From Nonomuraea thailandensis (GTDB lineage: Bacteria; Actinomycetota; Actinomycetes; Streptosporangiales; Streptosporangiaceae): a stretch of 64,000 nucleotides of DNA. The notes beneath the pieces were generated by a model. The model searched no databases. It was given only the letters and a program-made list of their open reading frames with translations, and had not been told where the DNA came from. Position 1 is the first letter of the stretch. The number at the start of each line of letters is the position of its first letter. The stretch lies in assembly GCF_024172165.1 (NCBI RefSeq), contig NZ_JAMZEB010000002.1:8530501-8594500 (forward strand). The letters are read 5' to 3'. The translations under genes were made by a program, and so were the position numbers. Below, piece after piece: positions 31,960 through 39,879 of the stretch.

Positions 31960-32008
31960 ACGTCACTATCAGTGCGACAACTGTCACTGGCCGCACCCAA
32001 GGGGTCGC

Positions 32009-32025
32009 GTTACCTTGCGAGTAAC
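32009..32025. promoter_or_regulatory. GTTAC/GTAAC inverted repeat, candidate operator
   Basis: GTTAC (32009-32013) and GTAAC (32021-32025) flank seven bases, 26 bp before the start of the Cys-rich small gene. A second weak dyad, CAGTG/CACTG, lies about 40 bp further upstream. The spacing fits a regulator site overlapping the promoter. Confidence 0.45.
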
Positions 32026-32051
32026 CGGCCCGAGTGAGAGTGAGGACGAGG

Positions 32052-32252
32052 ATGCGGTCCATCGCCAAGTTCTGCGGCCAGTGCAGTTGCGGATGCCCCG
32101 AGCTGTTCGTCGACGAGACGGCTCCCGCCGAGCGCCAGGTCGTCATCGTGGACGACTTCGGGCAGCGCGTCGAGATGAGCCTCGACCAGCTCGGCTCCAT
32201 CGTCGAGGCCGCCAAGAGCGGCACGCTCGACGACCTGGCGCTCGCCCGCTGA
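32052..32252 (+). CDS. Cysteine-rich 66-aa protein, possible metal carrier
   Basis: This 66-aa protein starts at ATG 32052 after a GAGGACGAG stretch. The N-terminus carries four cysteines in FCGQCSCGCPELFVD (CxxCxCxC), a spacing suited to soft-metal binding. The rest (VVIVDDFGQRVEMSLDQLGS, then an acidic helix) is compact and has no membrane segment. Similar small proteins are common in streptomycetes but uncharacterised. It is two bases from the start of a membrane protein with a cupredoxin-like end, so a copper-chaperone role is plausible but unproven. Confidence 0.8.
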   Translation: MRSIAKFCGQCSCGCPELFVDETAPAERQVVIVDDFGQRVEMSLDQLGSIVEAAKSGTLDDLALAR

Positions 32253-32254
32253 CC

Positions 32255-33160
32255 GTGCAGACCCTCACCCTGCTGGCCGGCGGGGTGGCCGCCGGGCTGC
32301 TCGCGGGGACCGCCACGTGCACGGCGGCGCAGGGCGGGCTGCTGATCGGCCTTGCCGACAACAGGGCCGGCAACAGGGCCGACGGCCGCGGGCGGCGCGA
32401 TCCGGCGCTGGTCGGCTGGTTCCTGGCGGGCCGGCTGGCCTCCTACACCGCGGCTGGGGCGCTGCTCGGGCTGCTCGGCTCGGCCGTCAGCCTGCCGCCG
32501 CAGGCCAGGGCGGTGCTGCTGGTCGTGGCCGGGGTCACGGTCGTCGGCTTCGCTCTCCGGCTCATGCGCCGTCCGGGCTGCTCGGCGCCCGGACCGCCGG
32601 CCCCGTCCCGGTTCAGGGCGCCGCTGCTGGGCGCGGCCACCATCCTGGTGCCCTGCGGCGTGACGCTCGGCGTCGAGATGGTCGCCGTCTCCAGCGGCTC
32701 GCCGCTGGCGGGCGCGGCCGCCATGGCGGGGTTCGTGCTCGGCACCGCGCCCGCGTTCGCGCTGCTCGGGTACGTGCTGCGGCGCGTCTCCCGGACCCGG
32801 CTGGCCCGGTGGGCCGCGATCGTGGCCGTGGGTGCCGGGCTCTGGACCGCCGGGGCCGGCGTCAGCCTCGGCGGCTGGCTCGCCCAGGCCGAGGCGCCCG
32901 CCGCGTCGGGGCCGGGAGCGGCGACGGTCACCGTGTGGGCCACCCGCGACGGCTACCGGCCCGCCATCGTGACGGCCAGGGCCGGAGTGCCCGTCGAGGT
33001 GGTCTTCGAGCTGGTGGACCGGGGGTGCACCGACACCGTCTCGATCGGCGGGCGCGACGTCGCGCTCCCCGCCACCGTACGGCTGCCGCCGCAGCCGGCG
33101 GGCTCGCTGCGCTACGTCTGCGGCATGGGCATGTACTCAGGTCTCATCCACTTCTCGTAG
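32255..33160 (+). CDS. DsbD/TauE-like membrane protein fused to a cupredoxin-like domain
   Basis: This 301-aa protein starts at GTG 32255, two bases after the preceding stop. Six membrane helices cover residues 1-205. Within them, GTATCTAAQGG and TILVPCGVTLG place one cysteine in each half, the pattern of DsbD-2/SafE-like copper and heavy-metal transport proteins. From about 215 an external cupredoxin-like domain follows (VTVWATRDGYRPAIVTARAG, VELVDRGCTD region, and the end RYVCGMGMYSGLIHF), whose Cys and two Met residues are typical copper ligands. The gene most likely handles copper outside or across the membrane together with the Cys-rich protein. Confidence 0.82.
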   Translation: MQTLTLLAGGVAAGLLAGTATCTAAQGGLLIGLADNRAGNRADGRGRRDPALVGWFLAGRLASYTAAGALLGLLGSAVSLPPQARAVLLVVAGVTVVGFALRLMRRPGCSAPGPPAPSRFRAPLLGAATILVPCGVTLGVEMVAVSSGSPLAGAAAMAGFVLGTAPAFALLGYVLRRVSRTRLARWAAIVAVGAGLWTAGAGVSLGGWLAQAEAPAASGPGAATVTVWATRDGYRPAIVTARAGVPVEVVFELVDRGCTDTVSIGGRDVALPATVRLPPQPAGSLRYVCGMGMYSGLIHFS

Positions 33161-33213
33161 AGGCTTCGGCGATTACTGTTCGCGATCGGGCGATCACGTG
33201 CCAGTCTGTCGCC

Positions 33214-34602
33214 ATGTCCTGGCAAGGAGAGGTGGGGCTGCCGTCCGTACCGGCGCCGCGAGTGGGAGACGAGCCCGAGCTGATGGCCGCGGCGCTGGCG
33301 GGCGACGCCCAGGCCGCGCACCGGCTCGGCAAGCTCTTCGCCCAGCACGGCGACCGCGCGGCCGCCCGCCACTGGTGGGAGCGCGCCGCCGCGGGCGGCA
33401 GCGTGGACAGCGCCTACAACCTGGGCATCTGGCACGAGAAACACGGCAGCCTGGAGGACGCCGTCACCTGGTACGAGGCCGCCGCCAGCACCGGCGACGC
33501 CGAGGCCGCCACGAACCTGGCCCTGCTGCTGCTGGAGCAGCGCGGCGACGTCGGGGCGGCCAGGGTGTGGTTCGAGAGCGCGGCCACGGCCGGGTCCAGG
33601 ACGGCCGCCCGCCGGCTGGCGCTGATGTGCGAGGACGCGGGCGAGCTGGGCGTGGCCCGCGAGTGGCATCGCAGGGCGGCCGAGGGCGGTGACGCGGCCT
33701 CCGCGCACGACCTGGGGTTCCTGGCGTACTGCGCGGGCCAGGGCGCCGAGGCCGTGCACTGGTGGGAGTGCGCGGCCAGGGGCGGGCACGCCGACTCCGC
33801 GTACTGCCTGGGCCTCTACCTGCACGCCGGCCGCGACCCGGAGGGCGCCGAGGCGTACTACCGGCTGGCGGCCAGGAGCGAGCATCCCGGCGCCGCCTCG
33901 CGGCTCGGCGGCGTGGCGCTGTCCAGGGGCGACCTGCGGGCCGCGCGGGCCTGGTTCGAGCAGGCCGCGAACGCCGGCCGGGCCTACGACCAGCGGATGG
34001 CCGGGTTCGTCTGCGTGGAGCTGGACGACACCGCGGCGGCCAGCCACTGGTTCGGGCGGGCGGCGGCCGGCGGCGACGCCGAGTCGGCCTTCAACTACGG
34101 GCTGCTGCTCATCGCCGAGTTCGGCGACCTGGCGGGTGGCCGGCACTGGTTCAGGCAGGCGGCGCGGGCCGGGCACCACCGGGCCGCCGTCGAGCTGGGC
34201 GGGCTGCTGTCGGTGGCAGGGGAGCACGGGGAGGCGCAGGAGTGGCTGGCCGACCCGCCGCCGCCCTCCTCCTGGGCCCGCCCCGCCGAGCCGGAGCTGA
34301 CCGCCCGCGCCGAGCTGGCCGCGGCGGCCACCCGGCGCAGGGACGGGGCCGAGCTGGAGGTGGCGGACCTGGCCGAGGTGCTGTCCACGTGGGACCTGAT
34401 GACCAGGCCGCTGCACGACCATTCGGACGTGCTGGCGTGGCTGGTGGAGCGGAGCGGGGCGCACGCCAGCGCGGTCGAGCACCTGGCGTCGGTACGCGGG
34501 GCGCTGGTGCGGCCTGGCAGCGCGCCCTGGCCGAGCCCCGGCGAGCTCCAGCACGTGCTGGTGACGGCCCGCGACCTGCGCTGGCGGCTCGGCATCCGCT
34601 GA
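33214..34602 (+). CDS. Sel1/TPR-repeat protein
   Basis: This 462-aa soluble protein starts at ATG 33214. It is built of about nine Sel1-like repeats of about 36 residues between residues 25 and 340, each with the A-x-x-W-[YWF]-E-x-A-A-x-x-G pattern (for example RHWWERAAAGGSVDSAYNLG and HWWECAARGGHADSAYCLG). A non-repeat C-terminal domain of about 110 residues follows (LSTWDLMTRPLHDHSDVLAW). Sel1 repeats form a superhelix for protein binding. No signal peptide is seen. It ends exactly where the convergent VOC gene ends (34602/34603), with no intergenic base. Confidence 0.88.
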   Translation: MSWQGEVGLPSVPAPRVGDEPELMAAALAGDAQAAHRLGKLFAQHGDRAAARHWWERAAAGGSVDSAYNLGIWHEKHGSLEDAVTWYEAAASTGDAEAATNLALLLLEQRGDVGAARVWFESAATAGSRTAARRLALMCEDAGELGVAREWHRRAAEGGDAASAHDLGFLAYCAGQGAEAVHWWECAARGGHADSAYCLGLYLHAGRDPEGAEAYYRLAARSEHPGAASRLGGVALSRGDLRAARAWFEQAANAGRAYDQRMAGFVCVELDDTAAASHWFGRAAAGGDAESAFNYGLLLIAEFGDLAGGRHWFRQAARAGHHRAAVELGGLLSVAGEHGEAQEWLADPPPPSSWARPAEPELTARAELAAAATRRRDGAELEVADLAEVLSTWDLMTRPLHDHSDVLAWLVERSGAHASAVEHLASVRGALVRPGSAPWPSPGELQHVLVTARDLRWRLGIR

Positions 34603-34971
34603 CTAGCGCTGCCCCAGGTGGAACAGGTGACCGTCGTCGTCGGTGAAGACGGCCGACCACCCCCACGGCTGCCGGCTGGGCGGCTGCGTGAACTCGACGC
34701 CGCGGGCGGCCAGCTCCTGGTGCGTCTTGACGATGTCGTCGGCGTGGAACATGACGTAGTTCGGCATGTCCTTGACCAGCGCCGGCCAGTCGGGGCCGGC
34801 CTTGGCGACGACCAGGCGGGTGCCCCCGGCGGGCGGCTGCACCTCGATCCAGCGGTGCTCGCCGTACGGCATGTCGCGCACGATCTCGAAGCCCATCTTG
34901 CGGCTCCAGAAGTCCACCGCGCGCTGCTGGTCCTCGACGTAGACGGTGACCTGGCTGATGCCGAGCGTCAT
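34603..34971 (-). CDS. VOC-superfamily protein
   Basis: This 122-aa glyoxalase-fold protein starts at ATG 34971, placed by the GAGGAGG eight bases upstream; an ATG at 34989 precedes that site and is rejected. It opens with ISQVTVYVEDQQRAVDFWSR and ends with SAVFTDDDGHLFHLGQ, both standard for the Glyoxalase superfamily. HADDIVKTHQELAARGVEF is the second beta-alpha unit. It may be an enzyme or a binding protein. It is the only gene between the Sel1-repeat and ald genes. Confidence 0.9.
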   Translation of the reverse strand: MTLGISQVTVYVEDQQRAVDFWSRKMGFEIVRDMPYGEHRWIEVQPPAGGTRLVVAKAGPDWPALVKDMPNYVMFHADDIVKTHQELAARGVEFTQPPSRQPWGWSAVFTDDDGHLFHLGQR

Positions 34972-35022
34972 CGCTCCTCCTCGGGTCATGGGGGCACGAC
35001 CGGGCCGCGCCCCCTCACCCCA

Positions 35023-36132
35023 TCACACCACCTCGGTCACCGGCGTGTACGGCAGGCCGAGCGCCTCGGCGACCGGCTCGTTCGTGAGCTTGCCGCCGTG
35101 CGTGTTGAGCCCGCCCGCCAGGCCGGCGTCGGACTTGACCGCGTCCCGCCAGCCCAGGTTGGCCAGCTTCACCGCGTACGGGAGGGTCGCGTTGGTCAGG
35201 GCGTAGGTGGAGGTGTTGGCCACGGAGCCCGGCATGTTCGCCACGCAGTAGAAGACCGACTCGTGCACCTTGTACGTCGGCTCGGCGTGCGTGGTCGGGC
35301 GCGAGTCCTCGAAGCAGCCGCCCTGGTCGATGGCGATGTCGACGAGCACGGAGCCCGGCTTCATGCGCGCGACCAGGTCGTTGGAGACCAGCGTCGGAGC
35401 CTTGGCGCCGGGGATCAGCACCGCGCCGATCACCAGGTCGGCCCTCAGGACCTCCTGCTCGATCGCGTACGCGGTGGACACCAGCGTCTTGAGCCGCCCC
35501 TGGTAGACGGCGTCGATGGAGCGCAGGCGGTCGATGTTGGTGTCGAGGACGGTGACGTCGGCGCCCATGCCGACGGCGATCTGCGCCGCGTTCAGCCCGG
35601 AGACGCCGCCGCCGATCACGACCACCTTCGCCGGGGCCACGCCAGGCACGCCGCCGGGCAGGACGCCCCGGCCGCCGTTGAAGCGCATCAGGTTGTAGGC
35701 GCCCACCTGCGGCGCCAGGCGGCCGGCCACCTCGGACATCGGGGCGAGCAGCGGCAGCGCGTGGCCCACCTGCACGGTCTCGTACGCGATGGCGGTGGTC
35801 CTGGCGCCGAGCAGCGCGTCGGTGCAGGGCCGGGAGGCGGCCAGGTGCAGGTACGTGAACAGCACCAGCCCCTCGCGCAGCCGGTGGTACTCCTCGGCGA
35901 TCGGCTCCTTCACCTTGAGCACCATGTCGGCCTCGGCCCAGACGGCGTCGGCACTGTCGATGATCTTGGCGCCGGCCGCGAGGTACTCCTCGTCCGTGAT
36001 CTGCGAGCCCAGGCCCGCGCCCCGCTGTACGGTGACGTCGTGCCCGTTGCGCACCAGCTCGTGCACGCCTGCCGGGGTGACGGCGACGCGATACTCGTGG
36101 TTCTTGACCTCGGCTGGAACGCCGATCTTCAT
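35023..36132 (-). CDS. ald: Alanine dehydrogenase
   Basis: This 369-aa enzyme interconverts L-alanine and pyruvate plus ammonia using NAD. It starts MKIGVPAEVKNHEYRVA with all family motifs: Lys75 in LKVKEP and His96 in TYLHLAA (substrate and catalysis), VVIGGGVSGLNAAQIAVGMG for NAD binding, and VDIAIDQGGCFEDSRPT. Length and sequence are close to mycobacterial Ald. It lies 52 bases downstream of a class III aminotransferase on the same strand, which suggests that alanine formed by transamination to pyruvate is recycled by this enzyme. Confidence 0.95.
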   Translation of the reverse strand: MKIGVPAEVKNHEYRVAVTPAGVHELVRNGHDVTVQRGAGLGSQITDEEYLAAGAKIIDSADAVWAEADMVLKVKEPIAEEYHRLREGLVLFTYLHLAASRPCTDALLGARTTAIAYETVQVGHALPLLAPMSEVAGRLAPQVGAYNLMRFNGGRGVLPGGVPGVAPAKVVVIGGGVSGLNAAQIAVGMGADVTVLDTNIDRLRSIDAVYQGRLKTLVSTAYAIEQEVLRADLVIGAVLIPGAKAPTLVSNDLVARMKPGSVLVDIAIDQGGCFEDSRPTTHAEPTYKVHESVFYCVANMPGSVANTSTYALTNATLPYAVKLANLGWRDAVKSDAGLAGGLNTHGGKLTNEPVAEALGLPYTPVTEVV

Positions 36133-36184
36133 GGCGGTGGATCCTTTCGGGAACCGGCACTCCGTCGTACCGGATTGAGGGGTG

Positions 36185-37567
36185 TCAGAGCTGAGCCCAG
36201 GCTTCGGTGAGCACGCCGCGGAGGATCTCTCCGATCTCGTCGAACTCCTTCTGCCCGGCGATCAGCGGTGGGGCGAGCTGGATGACGGGGTCGCCGCGGT
36301 CGTCCGCGCGGCAGTAGAGGCCGGCGTCGAACAGCGCCTTCGACAGGAAGCCGCGCAGCAGCCGCTCGGACTCGTCGGCTGAGAACGTCTCCTTGGTGGC
36401 CTTGTCCTTGACCAGTTCGATGCCCCAGAAGTAGCCGGAGCCCCGCACGTCGCCGACGATCGGCAGGTCGCGCAGGTCGTCGAGGGTCTGCCTGAAGCGC
36501 GGCTCGTTCGCCGTCACGTGGCCGAGCAGGTCCTCGCGCTCGAAGATGTCGAGGTTGGCCAGCGCCACGGCGGCGGAGACGGGGTGGCCGCCGAACGTGT
36601 AACCGTGGGCGAACATCGTGTCGCCCCCCTTGAACGGCTCGAACAGCCGCTCGTGCGCGATCATCGCTCCGATCGGCGAGTAACCGCTGGTCATACCCTT
36701 GGCGCAGGTGATGATGTCCGGCACGTAGTCGAACTTCTGGCCGCCGAACATGGTGCCCAGCCGGCCGAAGGCGCAGATGACCTCGTCGGAGACGAGCAGG
36801 ACGTCGTACTCGTCGCAGATCTCGCGCAGCCGCTGGAAGTAGCCGGGGGGCGGCGGGAAGCAGCCGCCCGCGTTCTGGACCGGCTCGGCGAAGACGGCGG
36901 CCACCGTGTCGGGGCCCTCCATCTCGATGGCGCGGGCCACCCGCTCGGCGGCCCAGAAGCCGTACTCCTCGGGCGTCATGCCGCTCACGCCGGTGATCTC
37001 GTCGGCGCGGTAGTGGTTGGTGTTGGGCACCCGGACCGAGCCCGGCACCAGCGGCTCGAACATCTGCTTGAACGCCGGGATGCCGGTGATCGACAGGGCG
37101 CCCTGCGGGGTGCCGTGGTAGGCGATCTGGCGGCTGATGACCTTGTGCTTGAGCGGCTTGCCGACGAGCTTGTAGTACTGCTTGGCCAGCTTCCAGGCGG
37201 TCTCGACCGCCTCACCGCCGCCCGTGGTGAAGAAGACGCGGTTCAGCTCGCCGGGAGTGTGGGCGGCCAGGCGCTGGGCCAGCTCGGCCGCCTTCGGGTG
37301 GGCGTAGGACCACAGCGGGAAGAACGCCAGCTCCTGCGCCTGCTTGGCGGCGGCCTCGGCCAGCTCGTGCCGCCCGTGGCCCACCTGGACCACGAACAGG
37401 CCGGCCAGACCGTCGAGGTAGCGCTTGCCGTGGATGTCGTAGACGTAGGACCCCTCACCGCGCACGATGGTCGGGATCTCGGACTGCTGGTACGCGCTGT
37501 GCCTGGTGAAGTGCAACCACAGGTTGTCCTGCGCGGCCTTGAGGACGTCGTGTTCCGGCTGCGTCAT
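36185..37567 (-). CDS. Class III aminotransferase (omega-amino acid:pyruvate type)
   Basis: This 460-aa PLP enzyme starts at ATG 37567. Fold-type I class III markers are SYVYDIHGKRYLDGLAGLFV at the start, FFTTGGGEAVETAWKLAKQY (PLP-phosphate loop), VSDEVICAFGRLG (the Asp contacting the PLP nitrogen) and ITCAKGMTSGYSPIGA with the PLP lysine. It resembles taurine- and beta-alanine:pyruvate aminotransferases. Such enzymes use pyruvate as acceptor and form alanine, which fits the alanine dehydrogenase gene next in the run. The true amino donor is unknown. Confidence 0.9.
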   Translation of the reverse strand: MTQPEHDVLKAAQDNLWLHFTRHSAYQQSEIPTIVRGEGSYVYDIHGKRYLDGLAGLFVVQVGHGRHELAEAAAKQAQELAFFPLWSYAHPKAAELAQRLAAHTPGELNRVFFTTGGGEAVETAWKLAKQYYKLVGKPLKHKVISRQIAYHGTPQGALSITGIPAFKQMFEPLVPGSVRVPNTNHYRADEITGVSGMTPEEYGFWAAERVARAIEMEGPDTVAAVFAEPVQNAGGCFPPPPGYFQRLREICDEYDVLLVSDEVICAFGRLGTMFGGQKFDYVPDIITCAKGMTSGYSPIGAMIAHERLFEPFKGGDTMFAHGYTFGGHPVSAAVALANLDIFEREDLLGHVTANEPRFRQTLDDLRDLPIVGDVRGSGYFWGIELVKDKATKETFSADESERLLRGFLSKALFDAGLYCRADDRGDPVIQLAPPLIAGQKEFDEIGEILRGVLTEAWAQL

Positions 37568-37793
37568 GGTTATCTTCCCTCGTGTCTGAACTAGCCACAG
37601 TCTGACGCTTCACCTGCGGGTTTGCCAAGCGAATCGGTCGCAGCACTATGCAAGAAAATCGGGATCCGCAGAAGCGGTATGTAACAACAACGAAATCCGC
37701 AGGTAGATTAGCGCGCGGGTCAAGGCCGCCCCATCATCTCGTTTCCGCAGCACAGGGCCGGTTGTGATCCAATGGACGAATCGCTGTGAATAG
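37568..37793. promoter_or_regulatory. Divergent control region with repeated CCGCAG motifs
   Basis: These 226 bp separate the aminotransferase and M20 peptidase genes and are visibly richer in A/T than the coding DNA. ATCCGCAG occurs twice as a direct repeat, 31 bp apart (37664-37671 and 37695-37702). TTCCGCAG occurs at 37743-37750, and the reverse form CTGCGG at 37614-37619. Copies three helical turns apart suggest a dimeric regulator. No open frame of substance is present. Confidence 0.5.
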
Positions 37794-39176
37794 GTGAAGA
37801 ACGACCCCGGGGGACCCTCCGTGACTCCAGACCAGATCGAGAGCGCCGTCGCTGCCGCGATGCCACAGGCCGTCGAGGAGCTGAAGCGGCTCGCCGCCAT
37901 CCCCTCCGTGGCCTTCCCCGGGCACCCGGAAGAGCCCGTGTTCGCCGCCGCCGCCATGACCGAGGAGCTGCTGCGCTCCACCGGCCTGCCGCGCGTGCAG
38001 CAGGTGGCCGTCGAGGGCAGCTTCCCGGCCGTCTTCGGCGAGGCCCCAGCGCCTCCCGGCATGCCCACGGTGCTCCTGTACGCGCACTACGACGTGCAGC
38101 CGGCGGGGGACCCGGCCACGTGGCGGACGCCGCCGTTCGAGCCGACGCTCATCGACGGCCGCCTCTACGGGCGCGGCACCGCCGACGACAAGTCCGGCAT
38201 CATCTCCCACGTCACCGCCCTGCGCACCTTCCAGGGCCGGTTCCCCGTGGGCATCAAGGTCATCATCGAGGGCCAGGAGGAGTACGCCGGCGACCGGCTG
38301 GAGGCGTTCGTCGAGCGCAACCCCGACCTGCTGCGCGCCGACGCCATCGTCGTGGCCGACACGGGCAACCCGCGCGTCGGCGACCCGTCCGTCACCACGT
38401 CGCTGCGCGGCATGGCCGCCTTCACCATCGAGGTGCGCACCCTGAAGGAGGCCCTGCACAGCGGCTCCTTCGGCGGCGCCGCCCCCGACGCGCTGGCCGC
38501 GCTCATGCGCATGCTGACCTCGCTGCACGACGACAACGGCGACATCCGCGTCCCCGGCCTGCCCCGCGGCTCGTTCCTCGGCCAGGGCCCGTCGGAGGAG
38601 GAGTTCAGGCGGACGGCCGGCGTGCTCGACGGGGTGTCGCTGGTCGGCTCCGGCTCCCTCGCCGACCGGCTGTGGTCCTCCTTCGCCATCACCGTCACGG
38701 GCCTGGACGTGCCCACGGTGTCGGGCGCGGTCAACGCGGTCCAGCCCACGGCCCGCGCCCGCGTCACCGTCCGCGTCCCCCCGGCCGGCGACCCCAAGAC
38801 GACGGTCAACGCGGTCGTGGAGTTCCTACGCCAGGTGGCGCCGTGGGGCGTGCAGGTGGCGTTCGGCGACTTCACGGTCGGCTCCGGCTACCAGGCCGAC
38901 TCGGGCGGCAAGGCCCGCGCCGCCCTCAACCGCGCCATGGAGCGCGCCTTCGGCCGCCCGCCGCGCGACGTCGGCGCCGGCGGCTCGATCCCGCTGGTCA
39001 ACACGCTGCTCCGGCAGTTCCCCGCGGCCGAGATCCTGCTGTTCGGGGCGGAGGACGAGGAGGCGGCGATCCACGCGCCGAACGAGCGTGTAGACCTGGA
39101 GGAGCTCCGGCGGGTCGCCACCACGGAGGCCCTCTTCCTCCAGGAGCTCAGCCTCCCCTCAGCCCTCGGCGTCTAG
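37794..39176 (+). CDS. M20-family dipeptidase/peptidase
   Basis: This 460-aa zinc peptidase starts at GTG 37794, or at GTG 37821 (451 aa), which has a better-spaced GGGGA. Metal ligands are visible in YAHYDVQPAGDP (His, with catalytic Asp), GRGTADDKSG (bridging Asp), IEGQEEYA (catalytic and ligand Glu) and VVADTGN (Asp). The final His is in AAIHAPNERVD. The dimerisation domain lies between residues about 190 and 350. The family hydrolyses dipeptides such as carnosine-like or Xaa-His substrates in the cytoplasm. A terminator follows. Confidence 0.92.
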   Translation: MKNDPGGPSVTPDQIESAVAAAMPQAVEELKRLAAIPSVAFPGHPEEPVFAAAAMTEELLRSTGLPRVQQVAVEGSFPAVFGEAPAPPGMPTVLLYAHYDVQPAGDPATWRTPPFEPTLIDGRLYGRGTADDKSGIISHVTALRTFQGRFPVGIKVIIEGQEEYAGDRLEAFVERNPDLLRADAIVVADTGNPRVGDPSVTTSLRGMAAFTIEVRTLKEALHSGSFGGAAPDALAALMRMLTSLHDDNGDIRVPGLPRGSFLGQGPSEEEFRRTAGVLDGVSLVGSGSLADRLWSSFAITVTGLDVPTVSGAVNAVQPTARARVTVRVPPAGDPKTTVNAVVEFLRQVAPWGVQVAFGDFTVGSGYQADSGGKARAALNRAMERAFGRPPRDVGAGGSIPLVNTLLRQFPAAEILLFGAEDEEAAIHAPNERVDLEELRRVATTEALFLQELSLPSALGV

Positions 39177-39179
39177 CCC

Positions 39180-39233
39180 GCCCACCCGTTACCCGGTCAC
39201 GGGGTGGGCCGTGGGAGCCCGCCCCGAAGGGGC
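39180..39233 (+). terminator. Two hairpins after the M20 peptidase gene
   Basis: GCCCACCCGT (39180-39189) pairs with ACGGGGTGGGC (39199-39209), leaving one bulged G. A second hairpin, GCCCC-GAA-GGGGC, follows at 39221-39233. Together they separate the peptidase from the convergent RloB gene. Confidence 0.65.
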
Positions 39234-39262
39234 TTCGCCGGGAGCCTCGACGAACCACCCCG

Positions 39263-39874
39263 TCAAAAAGGCTGAATCGCCGCCAGCAGATCGCCCATGG
39301 CGGACGACGGATTGTCGTCGGGACACGCGCTCTCGTGCCGGCCGTGCCGTTCGGCCAGCAGAAACGCCCGCCGGACCGCCTCATGCCGTCGCGACATGTA
39401 CTGCTCGGGATCGATGCGCTTCCCCACGCGCCCGTCGAGCTTGCGGCTCCTGCTCTCGGCCTCCTTGGTGCCTATGAAGGCCGTCTGGTCCTCGAAGTGC
39501 AGGATCAGCCACAGCTCGAAGCACGGGTTGGAGATGGCGAGGCGAATCCCGTGCTCCTGCGCCAACCGGATTGCCTGCTTCAGGTTCGGGTGGTTCTTGG
39601 GCCACTCGACGTCGAACACGCACCAGCACTGGTCGACCTCGTCATCGCGGTTCCGCTCGACCGCGCGCTTCACCAGGGTCAGCGGCACTCCCTGCCCGGA
39701 GTCGATCTCGACGTTGATCGCGGTGTTGGCGCGGATCTCCGGCAGACGCTTCAAGGCGTTGATGTAGTCGGGCTCGGATGCCTCGCCCTCACAGAACACG
39801 ACGATGGTCGTGCGCTCTGGGCGACTCGCCGTCCTGCGGCGGAGGTCTTTCGCCTTGGTCCTCCGTGGTGCCAT
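39263..39874 (-). CDS. RloB-like protein (AbiLii-type) of a defence pair
   Basis: This 203-aa protein is RloB-like. It has a basic N-terminus (MAPRRTKAKDLRRRT), then TIVVFCEGEASEPDYINAL with the acidic pair typical of this TOPRIM-like fold, CVFDVEWPKNH (second acidic site), and SNPCFELWLILHFED, the most conserved family motif. RloB proteins accompany an AAA-type ATPase (RloA), and the pair corresponds to the AbiL phage-defence system in recent classifications. The ATPase gene lies five bases upstream on the same strand. Base composition is lower in G+C than the neighbours, suggesting acquisition. Confidence 0.9.
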   Translation of the reverse strand: MAPRRTKAKDLRRRTASRPERTTIVVFCEGEASEPDYINALKRLPEIRANTAINVEIDSGQGVPLTLVKRAVERNRDDEVDQCWCVFDVEWPKNHPNLKQAIRLAQEHGIRLAISNPCFELWLILHFEDQTAFIGTKEAESRSRKLDGRVGKRIDPEQYMSRRHEAVRRAFLLAERHGRHESACPDDNPSSAMGDLLAAIQPF

Positions 39875-39879
39875 CCCGA

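Noticed and set aside
32317..33213. In-frame 5' extension of the Sel1-repeat protein
   Set aside because: It lies antiphase within the DsbD-like gene and has low-complexity Arg/Ala/Gly translation typical of a shadow frame.
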